From assembly GCF_017348915.1 (NCBI RefSeq), contig NZ_CP071383.1, positions 310,001 to 374,000 of the forward strand: a DNA stretch of 64,000 bases, given 5' to 3'. The notes under the pieces are model-generated. The model saw only the letters and a program-made list of their open reading frames with translations, ran no database searches and was not told the DNA's origin. The stretch comes from Leclercia pneumoniae (GTDB lineage Bacteria; Pseudomonadota; Gammaproteobacteria; Enterobacterales; Enterobacteriaceae). This document shows, in pieces, positions 28,321 through 38,437 of the stretch (position 1 is the first letter of the stretch; each line of letters begins with the position of its first letter). The translations under genes were made by a program, and so were the position numbers.

Positions 28321-28526
28321 TCTGGATCACATATTTTTCGGAAACCGATCGGCGCCCTTTTGATTATTAAAATTGCTGTAAATTGGATGTGAAGAAATGT
28401 CGTTTATTTTTTGTTTTCGTGCGAATAATAACTTAAGGAATGATATTTAAGAGGTGGGGGTTGAGACGTATCTCAATTGAGAAAATTGACCTTTCATTAC
28501 GTAGGCTTAAGGTCGCTAAATATATA

Positions 28527-28570
28527 TGTGAAGTTGATCACAAATATAAACGCTGGTAGGGTAAGGAGGT
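28527..28570 (+). promoter_or_regulatory. proP P1 promoter region with CRP site
   Basis: TGTGAAGTTGATCACA (28527-28542) is a near-perfect CRP site. The following bases, CTGGTAGGGTAAGGAGGTCATTAACTGCCCAG, are almost the same as the E. coli proP P1 region. In E. coli CRP at this spot controls P1 and osmotic shift induces it. Confidence 0.75.
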
Positions 28571-28609
28571 CATTAACTGCCCAGACAGGCGTCAACAGGT
28601 TCGGTTGTA

Positions 28610-28660
28610 CTGACTTTGAACGTCAGTGTAAGTAAACCTGCTACGCTTGAAAGAGGAGAA
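28610..28660 (+). promoter_or_regulatory. proP P2 promoter (sigma-S type)
   Basis: CTACGCTT (28641-28648) matches the extended sigma-S -10 element and lies at the same place relative to proP as E. coli P2, which depends on sigma-S and Fis. The start codon is about 95 bp downstream. Confidence 0.6.
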
Positions 28661-28741
28661 TGCGCACGATGCGCTTCCCGGGTCCACAAGGTGCTCTTAA
28701 AGCACTGTGGTAAGGACAGGGCTTAGTCTACGAGGTTAGCA

Positions 28742-30244
28742 ATGCTTAAAAGGAAAAAGGTTAAACCCATCACCCTGCGTGACGTCACTATCATTGACGA
28801 CGGTAAATTGCGCAAGGCGATAACCGCGGCTTCGCTCGGTAACGCAATGGAATGGTTCGATTTTGGCGTGTATGGCTTTGTGGCCTACGCGTTAGGTAAA
28901 GTGTTCTTCCCCGGCGCCGATCCTAGCCTGCAGATGATTGCAGCGTTAGGTACGTTCTCCGTTCCCTTCTTAATCCGCCCGCTGGGTGGTCTGTTCTTCG
29001 GGATGCTTGGCGATAAATATGGTCGCCAGAAAATACTCGCGATTACCATTGTTATCATGTCCGTCAGTACCTTCTGTATTGGCTTGATACCGTCGTACGC
29101 CAGTATTGGTATCTGGGCGCCCATTCTGCTGCTGCTGTGTAAGATGGCCCAGGGCTTCTCGGTCGGTGGTGAGTACACCGGCGCGTCAATCTTTGTGGCT
29201 GAGTATTCGCCGGACCGTAAGCGTGGTTTTATGGGAAGCTGGCTGGACTTTGGCTCCATCGCAGGCTTTGTGCTGGGTGCGGGTGTCGTGGTCCTGATTT
29301 CCACCGTGGTGGGTGAAGCGAACTTCCTGGAGTGGGGCTGGCGTATCCCGTTCTTCCTGGCGCTGCCGCTCGGGGTGATTGGTCTCTATCTGCGTCACGC
29401 GCTTGAAGAGACTCCGGCTTTCCAGCAGCATGTCGAAAAGCTGGAGCAGGGCGATCGCGAAGGATTGCAGGAAGGGCCTAAAGTCTCGTTTAAAGAGATT
29501 GCCACTAAACACTGGCGTAGCCTGCTGACCTGTATTGGTCTGGTGATCTCCACCAACGTGACCTACTACATGCTGTTGACCTACATGCCGAGCTATCTGT
29601 CGCATAACCTGCACTACTCGGAAGATCACGGCGTACTCATTATCATCGCCATCATGGTGGGGATGCTGTTTGTGCAGCCGATTATGGGCCTGCTGAGTGA
29701 CCGTTTCGGTCGTCGACCGTTCATTATTCTCGGCAGCGTTGCTCTGTTCGCGCTCTCGATTCCGGCCTTTATCCTGATCAACAGTAACGTGCTGGGGCTG
29801 ATTTTCGCCGGTCTGCTGATGCTGGCGGTGATCCTGAACTGCTTTATTGGCGTGATGGCATCCACTCTGCCGGCGATGTTCCCGACGCATATTCGTTATA
29901 GCGCCCTGGCGGCAGCGTTTAACATTTCAGTGCTGATTGCCGGCCTGACGCCGACCCTGGCGGCCTCGCTGGTAGAGAGCACGCAGAACCTGATGATGCC
30001 TGCCTACTACCTGATGGTGATTGCGGTCATTGGTCTGGCGACCGGTCTGACCATGAAGGAGACGGCGAACCGTCCTCTGAAAGGCGCTACACCGGCGGCA
30101 TCGGATATTGCGGAAGCGAAAGAGATCCTGCGCGAACATTACGATAACGTCGAGCAGAAGATTGAAGATATTGACGCCGAAATTGAGGCGTTACAGAAAA
30201 AGCGTTCTCGCCTTGTTGATCAACATCCGAGAATTAATGAGTAA
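28742..30244 (+). CDS. proP: Osmosensing proline/betaine proton symporter ProP
   Basis: A 500-residue major facilitator superfamily transporter with 12 membrane segments that takes up proline, glycine betaine and ectoine when osmolality rises. MFS signatures are present (GMLGDKYGRQK between TM2 and TM3, LSDRFGRRP between TM8 and TM9). The C-terminus has the ProP coiled-coil (about 455-495, EQKIEDIDAEIEALQKKRSRL), which tunes the osmotic activation point. A GAGG site precedes ATG. A terminator follows the stop directly. Confidence 0.95.
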   Translation: MLKRKKVKPITLRDVTIIDDGKLRKAITAASLGNAMEWFDFGVYGFVAYALGKVFFPGADPSLQMIAALGTFSVPFLIRPLGGLFFGMLGDKYGRQKILAITIVIMSVSTFCIGLIPSYASIGIWAPILLLLCKMAQGFSVGGEYTGASIFVAEYSPDRKRGFMGSWLDFGSIAGFVLGAGVVVLISTVVGEANFLEWGWRIPFFLALPLGVIGLYLRHALEETPAFQQHVEKLEQGDREGLQEGPKVSFKEIATKHWRSLLTCIGLVISTNVTYYMLLTYMPSYLSHNLHYSEDHGVLIIIAIMVGMLFVQPIMGLLSDRFGRRPFIILGSVALFALSIPAFILINSNVLGLIFAGLLMLAVILNCFIGVMASTLPAMFPTHIRYSALAAAFNISVLIAGLTPTLAASLVESTQNLMMPAYYLMVIAVIGLATGLTMKETANRPLKGATPAASDIAEAKEILREHYDNVEQKIEDIDAEIEALQKKRSRLVDQHPRINE

Positions 30245-30275
30245 TAAAAAACCCGGCGCAAGCCGGGTTTTTTAT
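30245..30275. terminator. Bidirectional rho-independent terminator
   Basis: AAAAAACCCGGC-GCAA-GCCGGGTTTTTT is a compact stem with A and T runs on both sides, between the convergent proP and NicO-family genes. Confidence 0.9.
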
Positions 30276-31228
30276 TAGCAGCCAGCGGCGATAAAGTCGC
30301 CGTCCGCGCTGATGGGGATCACCGTTAAAAAGAGCACGACGGCAAACAGAATAAGCACCACGCCTCCGGCTATCCTGGCTGCGGGCGCCAGCCAGCGTAA
30401 CGACGCAGGGCTATCAAACAGCGCCACGGTGCGCTCACGGGCATAACGTACCGCCAGGGACAGGCCCATAATGGATAACGCGGTACCAAGCGACATGGTC
30501 ATGACCGCTGCCATTCCCCAACTGACAATCCCCAGCGCATTCGAGAACAGCAAAATCATGATGGCGCCGCTGCAGGGCCGCGCACCAATCGCCAGAATCA
30601 CACCCAGACGCGTTTTCCAGTCGCCTTGCGTCATCCCGGCCCCTACGCCGTGATGGCCGCATCCGCACTGGTCACTGTGTTCGTGCAGCGGTTTGATGGC
30701 AAAGAGGGTCATTTTGCGGGGCAGCAGGCTTTTTAGCGCCTGATAGATGATGAAGGCACCGAATGAACCGATCATCACGGCGCTGATTTTCTCGACGTAC
30801 CAGCGGCTGGTGCTCAGATCGCCGGACGCCATATTCAGGCCGACGGCGAGGATGAACACAAACAGAATGGCGCTGACGCCCTGCATCAGGCTCCCGAGAA
30901 ACGGCACCATGCGAGATGCCCGATGGCTCTCGGTATTGGTGCTGAGCCAGGTGGTTACGATAAATTTGCCATGCCCGGGGCCGATAGCATGCAGCACGCC
31001 ATAAAAAAAGGCCCCCGTCAGTAGCCATAGCCCGCCGCTGAACTGATGGTTATTCAGTTGCAGCAGATACATCACCAGATAACGATGCAGCGTGATTTGG
31101 GTGGCGAGGCACCACTGGATAAAGCCGTTCCAGTGAGTGTGCAGCGTGAAGCCAGCAAAGAGGACTATCAAGGCCAGCAACCCTGCCGTGGGCAATCGCC
31201 AGTCGCGCGTTAGACGGTATGTATTCAT
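30275..31228 (-). CDS. NicO-family nickel/cobalt transporter
   Basis: A 317-residue inner-membrane protein with six or more segments. The family signature is seen as HAIGPGHGKFIVTTWL in the second quarter, and a second motif as LGVILAIGARPCSGAIMILLF. A short His/Cys-rich loop (HEHSDQCGCGHHG) between them probably binds metal. The start at 31228 is chosen for the positive-inside N-terminus (MNTYRLTRDWR) and an AGG upstream; the longer frame runs into the tRNA fragment. RcnA-type members export Ni and Co, others import; direction is not decided by sequence. Confidence 0.8.
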   Translation of the reverse strand: MNTYRLTRDWRLPTAGLLALIVLFAGFTLHTHWNGFIQWCLATQITLHRYLVMYLLQLNNHQFSGGLWLLTGAFFYGVLHAIGPGHGKFIVTTWLSTNTESHRASRMVPFLGSLMQGVSAILFVFILAVGLNMASGDLSTSRWYVEKISAVMIGSFGAFIIYQALKSLLPRKMTLFAIKPLHEHSDQCGCGHHGVGAGMTQGDWKTRLGVILAIGARPCSGAIMILLFSNALGIVSWGMAAVMTMSLGTALSIMGLSLAVRYARERTVALFDSPASLRWLAPAARIAGGVVLILFAVVLFLTVIPISADGDFIAAGC

Positions 31229-31353
31229 AAGGAAGCCTGCGGGTGAGTGTGGCTGAATTATAGCAAGCGCAGAATGAGGGGAGGATGGGTATTTCGTGAT
31301 GGCTTGCCAGGGACTTATGTAGAAAGCGTGGAATCGCGTGTCAGCCAGAAAGC

Positions 31354-31379
31354 AAAAAACCCGCCATAGGCGGGTTTTT
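31354..31379. terminator. Terminator next to the left island end
   Basis: AAAAAACCCGCC-ATA-GGCGGGTTTTT lies eight bases outside the left att repeat. Since the repeat is the 3' end of tRNA-Phe, this is most likely the original terminator of pheU, now separated from the gene by the island. Confidence 0.75.
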
Positions 31380-31387
31380 CTAAATAG

Positions 31388-31436
31388 TGGTGCCCGGACT
31401 CGGAATCGAACCAAGGACACGGGGATTTTCAATCCC
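31388..31436 (-). repeat. attL: 49-bp copy of the 3' end of tRNA-Phe
   Basis: It is identical over 49 bp to 52564-52612, the 3' part of the intact pheU gene including the anticodon loop and CCA. The match ends after AATCCC, where the left copy goes on as TTTAAAAGAG. It marks the tRNA-distal end of the island. Confidence 0.95.
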
Positions 31437-31713
31437 TTTAAAAGAGCCCAAACGATCCATCAGCACTAACAGTTTTTTACTGGTTTACCTTGAGAAAAAT
31501 GTTTAAGTTTGGTTCTTCATGACTTAAGTATTGCTTAAATACGGCGTTTCGAAGCTACCAGAATCCTACCATTATGAGCCTATACCCATAGAAGAGAAAT
31601 TATCTCCCGTTCTCGCGATTCAATGACTAAAAATCAGACGGTGCAGGCTTTTAGATACTGATATTATATCTTTTGGGTAAAGTATTAATCTCTGTTGAGA
31701 TAGGCTCTTAGCC
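31437..31713. other. Left island end, no gene seen
   Basis: Between attL and the repeat-protein gene there are 277 bp of AT-rich DNA without a convincing coding frame. A 64-codon frame on the minus strand overlaps the repeat gene and lacks a ribosome site. Recombinase-binding sites may lie here, but I could not identify them. Confidence 0.5.
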
Positions 31714-32052
31714 TTAAAATAGCCGAGCAGCAAACGCCAAAACAACAATACTGACATTACCATTAACTGTCGCAATGGTTCTGAGTCGGTCGTCTTTAAG
31801 TGTTTTACCATCAAATGTTGCGATGGTGCGGAGTCGATCGTCTTTCAGGGTCTTTCCATCAAAGGTAGCGATGGTGCGGAGTCGGTCGTCTTTCAGGGTT
31901 TTACCGTCAAAAGTTGCGATGGTTCTGAGCCGGTCGTCTTTCAGGGTTTTACCGTCAAAAGTTGCGATGGTCCTGAGTCGATCATCTTTCAAGGTCTTGC
32001 CATCAAAGGTCGCGATAGTCCTGAGTCGATCGTCTTTTATAGTTACGCTCAT
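31714..32052 (-). CDS. Protein made of 16-residue tandem repeats
   Basis: A 112-residue protein: MSVTI, five identical copies of KDDRLRTIATFDGKTL, a sixth copy that diverges after KDDRLRTIAT, and the hydrophobic tail IVVLAFAARLF. The start at 32052 has AGGAG seven bases upstream; an ATG two codons earlier is too close to it. The repeat DNA (31750-32037, unit 48 bp) differs between copies at many third positions while the residues stay the same, so the protein sequence is under selection. Alternating charged, aliphatic and turn residues suggest stacked beta hairpins. Function unknown; it lies downstream of hsdR on the same strand. Confidence 0.7.
   Translation of the reverse strand: MSVTIKDDRLRTIATFDGKTLKDDRLRTIATFDGKTLKDDRLRTIATFDGKTLKDDRLRTIATFDGKTLKDDRLRTIATFDGKTLKDDRLRTIATVNGNVSIVVLAFAARLF
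31750..32037 (-). repeat. Six 48-bp tandem repeats (coding)
   Basis: Six in-frame 48-bp units encode the 16-residue repeats of the gene above. Copies differ by synonymous changes, for example GGTAAAACACTT versus GGAAAGACCCTG for the same GKTL. Confidence 0.9.
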
Positions 32053-32273
32053 AAGCATTCTCCTGTGATACGTCCGTTCAGCACTTTACCATCCAAAATA
32101 AAGCACTGGTTTCTATAAGTTCTGGACGCTAATCATTTGAATATGCGTTTAAAATCCATCCAGTTAGCATTAACATTAACCAGCGCTTCATCGATCATAA
32201 CAGGTCTGATGCAGGTTAAAAGATACAATCTTACCTATAAATTGCGGTAGCGCATTGCTCTGTTATCTGGCAT

Positions 32274-35200
32274 CTAGAGGTGCCCTCCAACCCCTTTAAA
32301 TTTTTCGATAAACGCCCCAATTTTCTGGAATACAGTCTGCTTTTTCGTTTTGTACTGAGGATTCAACGGACTGAGCTTTGGTAGCGTCTCGTTTAACTCC
32401 GTCCCATTTTCGGTAGCATATTCCCGTTTTAGTGATGTGCGGATATAGCGCCTTGCAGCCTCTTCATTGAGGTTTTCTTCCTTAATCAACGCCTCTGCTT
32501 CCCGCTGCTGTTCACGCTGAGCATAGGTAAAGAATGCATCAATGATACTGGCCTTGTCCGGCATGTCATCAAGGTTAGTTTGCTGAATAAAGTCAACAAT
32601 CAGACCTTCTTTGGCACGGTTGCCCAGACTTGAGCGGATTAAGCGTCTGACCTCTTCAGTCAGGGCATCTTTACCTTTTTTCTCTCTGTTGTGGTCGAAA
32701 ATCAGGCCAAGAATGTAGTCCAGGTTAATTTCCTGCGACTTCAGCAGGTCAATTTCAAACACCACGTCATCCCAGTCTGTGGTTGATTTATCCCTGTCGT
32801 TTGCTGCTTTTTCGCGTCGCTGCCAGTCCCGGATATCATTGTATGCTGAGCGATAGTCCTGAACTTTACGTTCTGCCGGGAGACGAATAGTTTGTAATTC
32901 AGCAAATTTTTCATCATCCACATAGTGCTCTGCTTTAAAGGTTTCTACCGCTTCCGGGTCACTAATATCAACCTTCTGCAGCGCTTTCAGTGTGGCAAAT
33001 TCATCATAGTTTTGCAGGATGTTTTCTGCCCGCAGATATTCACCAAACAGTTTGACGAAGGCTTTTTTCTCTTTTTCACTGTCGATACTGGCAGGGTCAG
33101 GGAAGCGCTGCTCCAGCTCCGAAACAACAGCCATAAAACCTCGTTTAGCCTCACCGGTTGCCGCATCGGTAAAGCCCTGCATGTACTCTTCGTAGCTTTT
33201 TTCCAGCACCACATTCTTGGTGTTTTTGTCGCCAAAAAGTGTGATGGCATCAATGGTCGGACGCTCCAGGTCCCTGAAGGTCACGATATTGCCGAAGGTT
33301 TTGGTTGCATCATAGATACGGTTGGTGCGTGAGAATGCCTGCATCAGACCGTGATAACGCAGGTTTTTGTCAACGAACAGAGTATTGAGCGTCGGAGCAT
33401 CAAAGCCAGTTAAGAACATTCCCACCACGATGAGAAGGTCAATATCCTGATTTTTCACCCGTTGAGCTAAATCGCGGTAGTAGTTCTGGAAACCGTTACT
33501 GTCGGTGCTGAAATTGGTTTTAAAGTGGTTGTTATAGTCATCAATGGCTAAATCCAGGAATTCCTTCGCGCTGCTGTTCATCGCGCTGGTATCAAAGCTT
33601 TCGTCAGTAATATCACCAATAGCGCTTTGCTCTTCATTTGCAGCAAAGGAGAAGATGGTTGCCACCCGAAGGCATTTATAGCTGCCAGATTTCTTCTCTG
33701 CTTCTTCCTGTAGCATTTTAAACGTCGTGTAATAAGCTTTCGCCGCGTCCACGCTGCTAACTGCTAACATGGCGTTAAAGCCCTTAGCTCCCGGGAAGGT
33801 TCGGTGCGTTTTCTGCCGGAAGTTATTGAGAATGTATTGCGTTATTTCCTGGATACGCAGGGGGTGCAAAAATGCCTGTTGGTTTTCAGCCGCGCTGAGT
33901 TTTTTCTCGTCTGTTTCCGTTTCAAGAGACTTAAACTGTGGGCGGACATCGTTATAGTCCACCTTAAACTTCAGCACTTTTTCATCACGAATCGCATCAG
34001 TAATTACGTAAGAATGTAATTCACGCCCGAAGACGCTGGCGGTGGTTTCTGCCCCCAGTGCATTTTCCGGGAAAATAGGCGTACCGGTAAAACCAAACTG
34101 ATAAAAGCGTCTGAATTTCTTTTTGAGGTTTTTCTGGGCTTCACCAAACTGGCTGCGGTGACACTCATCAAAGATAAACACCACCTGCTGCTGATAGACG
34201 GGCAGGTCAGCTTCGGCTTTCATCAGGTTATTGAGTTTCTGAATGGTTGTGACGATGATTTTGTTATCGTCCTTATCCAGGTTTCTTCTGAGGCCTGCTG
34301 TATTATCCGAACCATTGACACTGTCCGGAGAGAAGCGCTGGTACTCCTTCATGGTCTGGTAATCGAGGTCTTTCCTGTCGACCACGAAGAAGACTTTATC
34401 AATAAAGTCCAGTTCCGTAGCCAGACGTGCGGCCTTAAAGCTGGTCAGGGTTTTTCCTGACCCTGTGGTATGCCAGATAAACCCGCCGCTTTCGGGTTTT
34501 GACCAGTTCTTCGCTTTAAAAGAGCTGTTAATTTTCCAGAAAATGCGCTCGGTGGCGGCAATCTGATAGGGACGCATGACCAGCAGCGTCTGGCTGCTGT
34601 CAAACACGCTGTAATTAAACAGAACATTCAGCAGAGTATGCTTCTGGAAGAAAGTGGCGGTAAAGTCCTTCAGGTCCTTAATCAAAGTGTTATCCGATTT
34701 CGCCCAGTTCATGGTGAAATCAAAGCTATTTTTATCCCGTTTAGTGGTACTGGCAAAGTACCGGGTATCAGTCCCGTTGGAAATCACGAAGAGTTGCAGG
34801 TATTTAAACAGGGAGTTATCGCTGTTAAAGCTTTCCTTGCTGTAACGGTGTATCTGGTTAAAGGCTTCACGAATCGCCACGCCACGCTTTTTGAGTTCGA
34901 TTTGCACCAGCGGCAGGCCGTTAACCAGAATGGTGACGTCATAACGGTTAGCGTGTGAGCCGGTCTGCTCAAACTGCTGAATGACCTGCACCTTATTGCG
35001 CAGCAGGCTCTTTTTATCTATCAGATAGATGTTTTCCAGACGACCGTCATCAAACGTGAAATCACAGATATAGTCGATATGGATTTTACGGGTTTTGTCC
35101 AGGCTGCTGTCACTGGGGCTGTCCAGATACTGCTCTGCGAAACGCCGCCATTCACTTTCGTTAAACACCACACCATTAAGACGCTGAAGTTGGTCCCGCA

Positions 35201-35390
35201 CATTCGCCAGCATCGCAGTCGGTGACTTAACGGAGATAAACTCATAACCCTGATTAAGAAGGTCCCGAATCAGTTCACGCTCTAGGTCTGATTCGCTCTG
35301 GTAGCTTTCACTTGATTCCCAGGCTTTGGTGTATTTCTCAAGAACAATAAAGTTATTGGATTCAGCGATGGTGTGTGTCTGTTGTGTCAT
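32274..35390 (-). CDS. hsdR: Type I restriction enzyme R subunit, type IC (EcoR124I-like)
   Basis: A 1038-residue motor and nuclease subunit, the same length as EcoR124I HsdR and very similar in sequence. Nuclease residues D151, E165 and K167 (the latter two in IELKK) are at the EcoR124I positions. Walker A is TGSGKT with K313; the DEAD-type box is FDECH with D408. Downstream helicase motifs include [15 protein letters not shown] and QAFSRTNR. It cuts unmodified DNA after translocation as part of R2M2S. It follows hsdM-hsdS in one leftward operon, 115 bp after hsdS. The frame appears intact. Confidence 0.95.
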   Translation of the reverse strand: MTQQTHTIAESNNFIVLEKYTKAWESSESYQSESDLERELIRDLLNQGYEFISVKSPTAMLANVRDQLQRLNGVVFNESEWRRFAEQYLDSPSDSSLDKTRKIHIDYICDFTFDDGRLENIYLIDKKSLLRNKVQVIQQFEQTGSHANRYDVTILVNGLPLVQIELKKRGVAIREAFNQIHRYSKESFNSDNSLFKYLQLFVISNGTDTRYFASTTKRDKNSFDFTMNWAKSDNTLIKDLKDFTATFFQKHTLLNVLFNYSVFDSSQTLLVMRPYQIAATERIFWKINSSFKAKNWSKPESGGFIWHTTGSGKTLTSFKAARLATELDFIDKVFFVVDRKDLDYQTMKEYQRFSPDSVNGSDNTAGLRRNLDKDDNKIIVTTIQKLNNLMKAEADLPVYQQQVVFIFDECHRSQFGEAQKNLKKKFRRFYQFGFTGTPIFPENALGAETTASVFGRELHSYVITDAIRDEKVLKFKVDYNDVRPQFKSLETETDEKKLSAAENQQAFLHPLRIQEITQYILNNFRQKTHRTFPGAKGFNAMLAVSSVDAAKAYYTTFKMLQEEAEKKSGSYKCLRVATIFSFAANEEQSAIGDITDESFDTSAMNSSAKEFLDLAIDDYNNHFKTNFSTDSNGFQNYYRDLAQRVKNQDIDLLIVVGMFLTGFDAPTLNTLFVDKNLRYHGLMQAFSRTNRIYDATKTFGNIVTFRDLERPTIDAITLFGDKNTKNVVLEKSYEEYMQGFTDAATGEAKRGFMAVVSELEQRFPDPASIDSEKEKKAFVKLFGEYLRAENILQNYDEFATLKALQKVDISDPEAVETFKAEHYVDDEKFAELQTIRLPAERKVQDYRSAYNDIRDWQRREKAANDRDKSTTDWDDVVFEIDLLKSQEINLDYILGLIFDHNREKKGKDALTEEVRRLIRSSLGNRAKEGLIVDFIQQTNLDDMPDKASIIDAFFTYAQREQQREAEALIKEENLNEEAARRYIRTSLKREYATENGTELNETLPKLSPLNPQYKTKKQTVFQKIGAFIEKFKGVGGHL

Positions 35391-35505
35391 GGTGTATCCT
35401 GTGCGTCATCGGGCAAAGTCCGGAAGGGGGTTAGAGCATCTTCCGGCATTCGTAAAGCCTGATATCGGGCGGGTGAAAACAAACTCTGCTGGTATCAATA
35501 GTCTG

Positions 35506-36681
35506 TCAGTTACTGGTGGCGTCTGGCTTTGGAAAATTGAGCAGCAAATTACGATAGTATTCGTACTGTTTCCGCCGCAACTCTATTTCACGGGGAAGGC
35601 CTCCGGTGACCGAACGGGTCAAGACTTCAAATCTATCTAGAATCTCAATAATACGATCCTGCTCGGCAAGTGATCTATTAATATCGCTTGCGAAAGGAAC
35701 CGGGACGATAATTTTCTTAATCATAGGAACTGTAATTTGTGGGATTCCACCATCGGTGCCCCCAATAGGCGTCATATCTAAAACATAATTAAGATATCGT
35801 GTTCTAACTAAATGCTTATTGGCGACTAATGCTATCAAGCGAATAATAGGGGTGAACTTTGCCTCCCTGACTGTATGATATCCAACCTTTGCCCCTCGCG
35901 CTGAAATTGTCACCGCATCACTGTCGATTTTGTACGAATCAGTGTAACCATATAACGCCTTTTCATCCGTGGCGTTTGCGTAAACTGGATAAGGGTGTTC
36001 ATTTGTTGGTCGTGTTTGGCCTTTAACACAATTTTCAGGGACATCTCCTCCAGCAGAAATCAATGTACAAATATCACCCAGCGCTTTAAATTCTACCTCT
36101 TCTTCTGCAAAACTCAGCATTCGGTCGCGATAGTAGTAGAACTGTTTTTTCCGTGCAGTTAGCTCATTAGTAAGTTCAGTGATGAGGTCCGTAAATTTAT
36201 CCAAAATTCTGACAATTTCAGACTGTATTGTGAGAGACTTTTCAGGGTCGTCTGGGCAAGGAATTGGAATTTGAAAATTTTCCAATGTTGAGAGCACGAT
36301 GTATGTCATAGCTGCGCTATTAGTTTTTTCTTCTAGGTATTTCTTAAAGCTTTGGCTGAGGACGAAATATAAAAAACGCACATTCACATTATCTGCAAAG
36401 TTTGTTAGTACATAAGTGCGTTGATATGCTTCGAACTTACCAATGTAATGTTTTATATCGCCAACATTCGCATTTCCTGCTATTAATAATGCCTCTGTAT
36501 TCCAGCGGTATTTATCTATTCGGCTTGTCTCTTTGGCTGTCGTGAAAAACATGAATTCACCATCGTCAACAGCTGCATTTGCATTTAGTTTTCCTGTTTC
36601 AATTTTGCAGACACTGCCTAAAGTTTTCCACTCAACTTCAACCCCATACATTAGTTTTTCAAGATAACTTAGCTCACTCAT
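35506..36681 (-). CDS. hsdS: Type I restriction-modification specificity subunit
   Basis: A 391-residue DNA-recognition subunit with two target-recognition domains (about 14-140 and 195-345), each followed by a conserved helical spacer ([13 protein letters not shown] at 177-189, [13 protein letters not shown] near the C-terminus). The central spacer [13 protein letters not shown] (168-179) is the region where EcoR124I and EcoR124II differ in the number of TAEL repeats; here about two degenerate TEL units are present. That number sets the distance between the two half-sites. The recognition sequence cannot be deduced. ATG overlaps the hsdM stop by four bases. Confidence 0.92.
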   Translation of the reverse strand: MSELSYLEKLMYGVEVEWKTLGSVCKIETGKLNANAAVDDGEFMFFTTAKETSRIDKYRWNTEALLIAGNANVGDIKHYIGKFEAYQRTYVLTNFADNVNVRFLYFVLSQSFKKYLEEKTNSAAMTYIVLSTLENFQIPIPCPDDPEKSLTIQSEIVRILDKFTDLITELTNELTARKKQFYYYRDRMLSFAEEEVEFKALGDICTLISAGGDVPENCVKGQTRPTNEHPYPVYANATDEKALYGYTDSYKIDSDAVTISARGAKVGYHTVREAKFTPIIRLIALVANKHLVRTRYLNYVLDMTPIGGTDGGIPQITVPMIKKIIVPVPFASDINRSLAEQDRIIEILDRFEVLTRSVTGGLPREIELRRKQYEYYRNLLLNFPKPDATSN

Positions 36682-38234
36682 TTCTGCACCTCGTCACCTT
36701 CAATCTCAGCCACAATTGAGTCGATGTCCTTGCGTAACCGATCGATTTTACCGACGGTGATTTTCAGTTCGGCATTAAGTTCTGTGATATCTACAATTTC
36801 GCGGGTATCCAGGGCTTCTACGTAGCTACTGACTGAAAGGTTATAGCCATTGGCAGCAACTGTTTCATGAGGGACAGTTTTCGCAAGATGGTCAGTATCC
36901 GCTTTGCTGGCAAAGACCTGCATAATCTGTTTGATATGGCCATCAGTCAGGATATTGTTATTGGTTTCTTTCTTAAACAACCCGCTGGCGTCAATAAACT
37001 GAACGCGGGTATCTGTTTTGTGCTTTGACATCACCAGAATGTTAACGGCAATGGTAGTGCCGAAGAACAGGTTAGGTGCCAGAGAAATCACCGTTTCAAC
37101 ATAGTTGTTGTCGACCAGGTACTGTCGGATTTTCTGCTCTGCACCGCCACGGTAAAAAATACCGGGGAAGCAAACTATTGCTGCACGCCCTTTAGCAGAC
37201 AGGTAGTTCAGCGCATGTAGGACAAATGCAAAGTCCGCTTTTGATTTCGGGGCCAGTACACCAGCTGGAGCAAAGCGCTCATCGTTAATCAGGGTCGGGT
37301 CGTCACTGCCAATCCACTTAACCGAGTACGGAGGGTTAGAGACAATCGCATCGAACGGTTTTTCATCGCCAAAGTGAGGCTCAGTCAGGGTATTCCCCAG
37401 TCTGATATCAAATTTGTCGTAGTTGATGTTGTGCAGGAACATGTTCATACGCGCCAGGTTAAAGGTTGTATGATTTATCTCCTGACCATAAAAACCTTCT
37501 TCAATGATATGGTTATCAAAGTGCTTCTTCGCCTGAAGCAGCAGTGAACCAGAGCCAGCGGCAGGGTCATAGATTTTGTTGACGTGAGTCTGACCGTGCA
37601 TCGCAAGCTGAGCAATCAGCTTGGAGACGTGCTGAGGTGTGAAGAACTCCCCTCCAGACTTACCGGCATTTGCCGCATAGTTAGAAATCAGGAACTCGTA
37701 GGCATCACCGAAAAGGTCAATCTGGTGCTCATTAAAATCCCCGAGCTTTAGCCCTTCAACGCCTTTCAGAACGGCGGCAAGACGGCTGTTTTTGTCTTTA
37801 ACTGTGTTACCCAGTCGATTGCTGGTCGTATCGAAATCGGCGAACAGGCCTTTGATGTCAGCCTCGGACGGATAGCCGTAGGCAGAGCTTTCAATAGCGA
37901 CGAAGATACTGTTTAAATCAGCATTCAGCCTGTCGTTGGTGTTCGCTTTAGCGGCAACGTTGCAGAACAGCTGGCTCGGGTAGATGAAATAGCCTTTAGT
38001 CCTGATGGCATCGTCTTTGATGTCATCGGTAATGATGCTGTCATCAAGTGCTGCATAATGTATGCTCTCATCCCCTGCTTCCATGTAGCTGGAAAAATTC
38101 TCACTGATGAAGCGGTAGAAAAGTGCACCGAGTACATACTGTTTAAAATCCCATCCATCTACTGAGCCCCTGACATCATTGGCAATGGCCCAGATTTGAC
38201 GGTGTAGCTCTGCACGCTGCTGAAGGCTTGTCAT
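36678..38234 (-). CDS. hsdM: Type I N6-adenine DNA methyltransferase subunit
   Basis: A 518-residue methyltransferase (EcoR124I HsdM is 520). The SAM-binding motif is DPAAGSGS (223-230) and the catalytic motif NPPY (300-303). The N-terminal helical domain (about 8-150) is the usual HsdM_N region. It methylates host DNA with HsdS and completes the restriction complex with HsdR. It is the first gene of the hsd operon, with AGGAT before ATG at 38234. Confidence 0.95.
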   Translation of the reverse strand: MTSLQQRAELHRQIWAIANDVRGSVDGWDFKQYVLGALFYRFISENFSSYMEAGDESIHYAALDDSIITDDIKDDAIRTKGYFIYPSQLFCNVAAKANTNDRLNADLNSIFVAIESSAYGYPSEADIKGLFADFDTTSNRLGNTVKDKNSRLAAVLKGVEGLKLGDFNEHQIDLFGDAYEFLISNYAANAGKSGGEFFTPQHVSKLIAQLAMHGQTHVNKIYDPAAGSGSLLLQAKKHFDNHIIEEGFYGQEINHTTFNLARMNMFLHNINYDKFDIRLGNTLTEPHFGDEKPFDAIVSNPPYSVKWIGSDDPTLINDERFAPAGVLAPKSKADFAFVLHALNYLSAKGRAAIVCFPGIFYRGGAEQKIRQYLVDNNYVETVISLAPNLFFGTTIAVNILVMSKHKTDTRVQFIDASGLFKKETNNNILTDGHIKQIMQVFASKADTDHLAKTVPHETVAANGYNLSVSSYVEALDTREIVDITELNAELKITVGKIDRLRKDIDSIVAEIEGDEVQK

Positions 38235-38437
38235 CTTGTATCCTGTTGTATGATTCTTAAGTACTGTTATTGGCCCGATTTTATCGCAATTTCATATGGA
38301 TGACAGGCTTTGTATGTCATGCGTTGCACTGAGAGTTCGTTTGCCCGGTTGTGTAGCCAACGCTCTTTCAGTCAGGCCAGTAGAAACGTTGCGCTGATGA
38401 TAAATACTGAAGCCCCAATACTATCGGGGCTGAACGT

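Noticed and set aside
30275..31432. Longer NicO frame starting MKIPVSLVRFRVRAP
   Set aside because: These first residues come from the tRNA-Phe fragment; the same residues start an unrelated frame at 52608. The true start is at 31228.
31620..31814. A 64-codon frame near the left island end
   Set aside because: It overlaps the repeat-protein gene in another frame and has no ribosome site.
31750..32037. CRISPR array
   Set aside because: The 48-bp repeats are contiguous and coding, with no spacers between them and no cas genes nearby.
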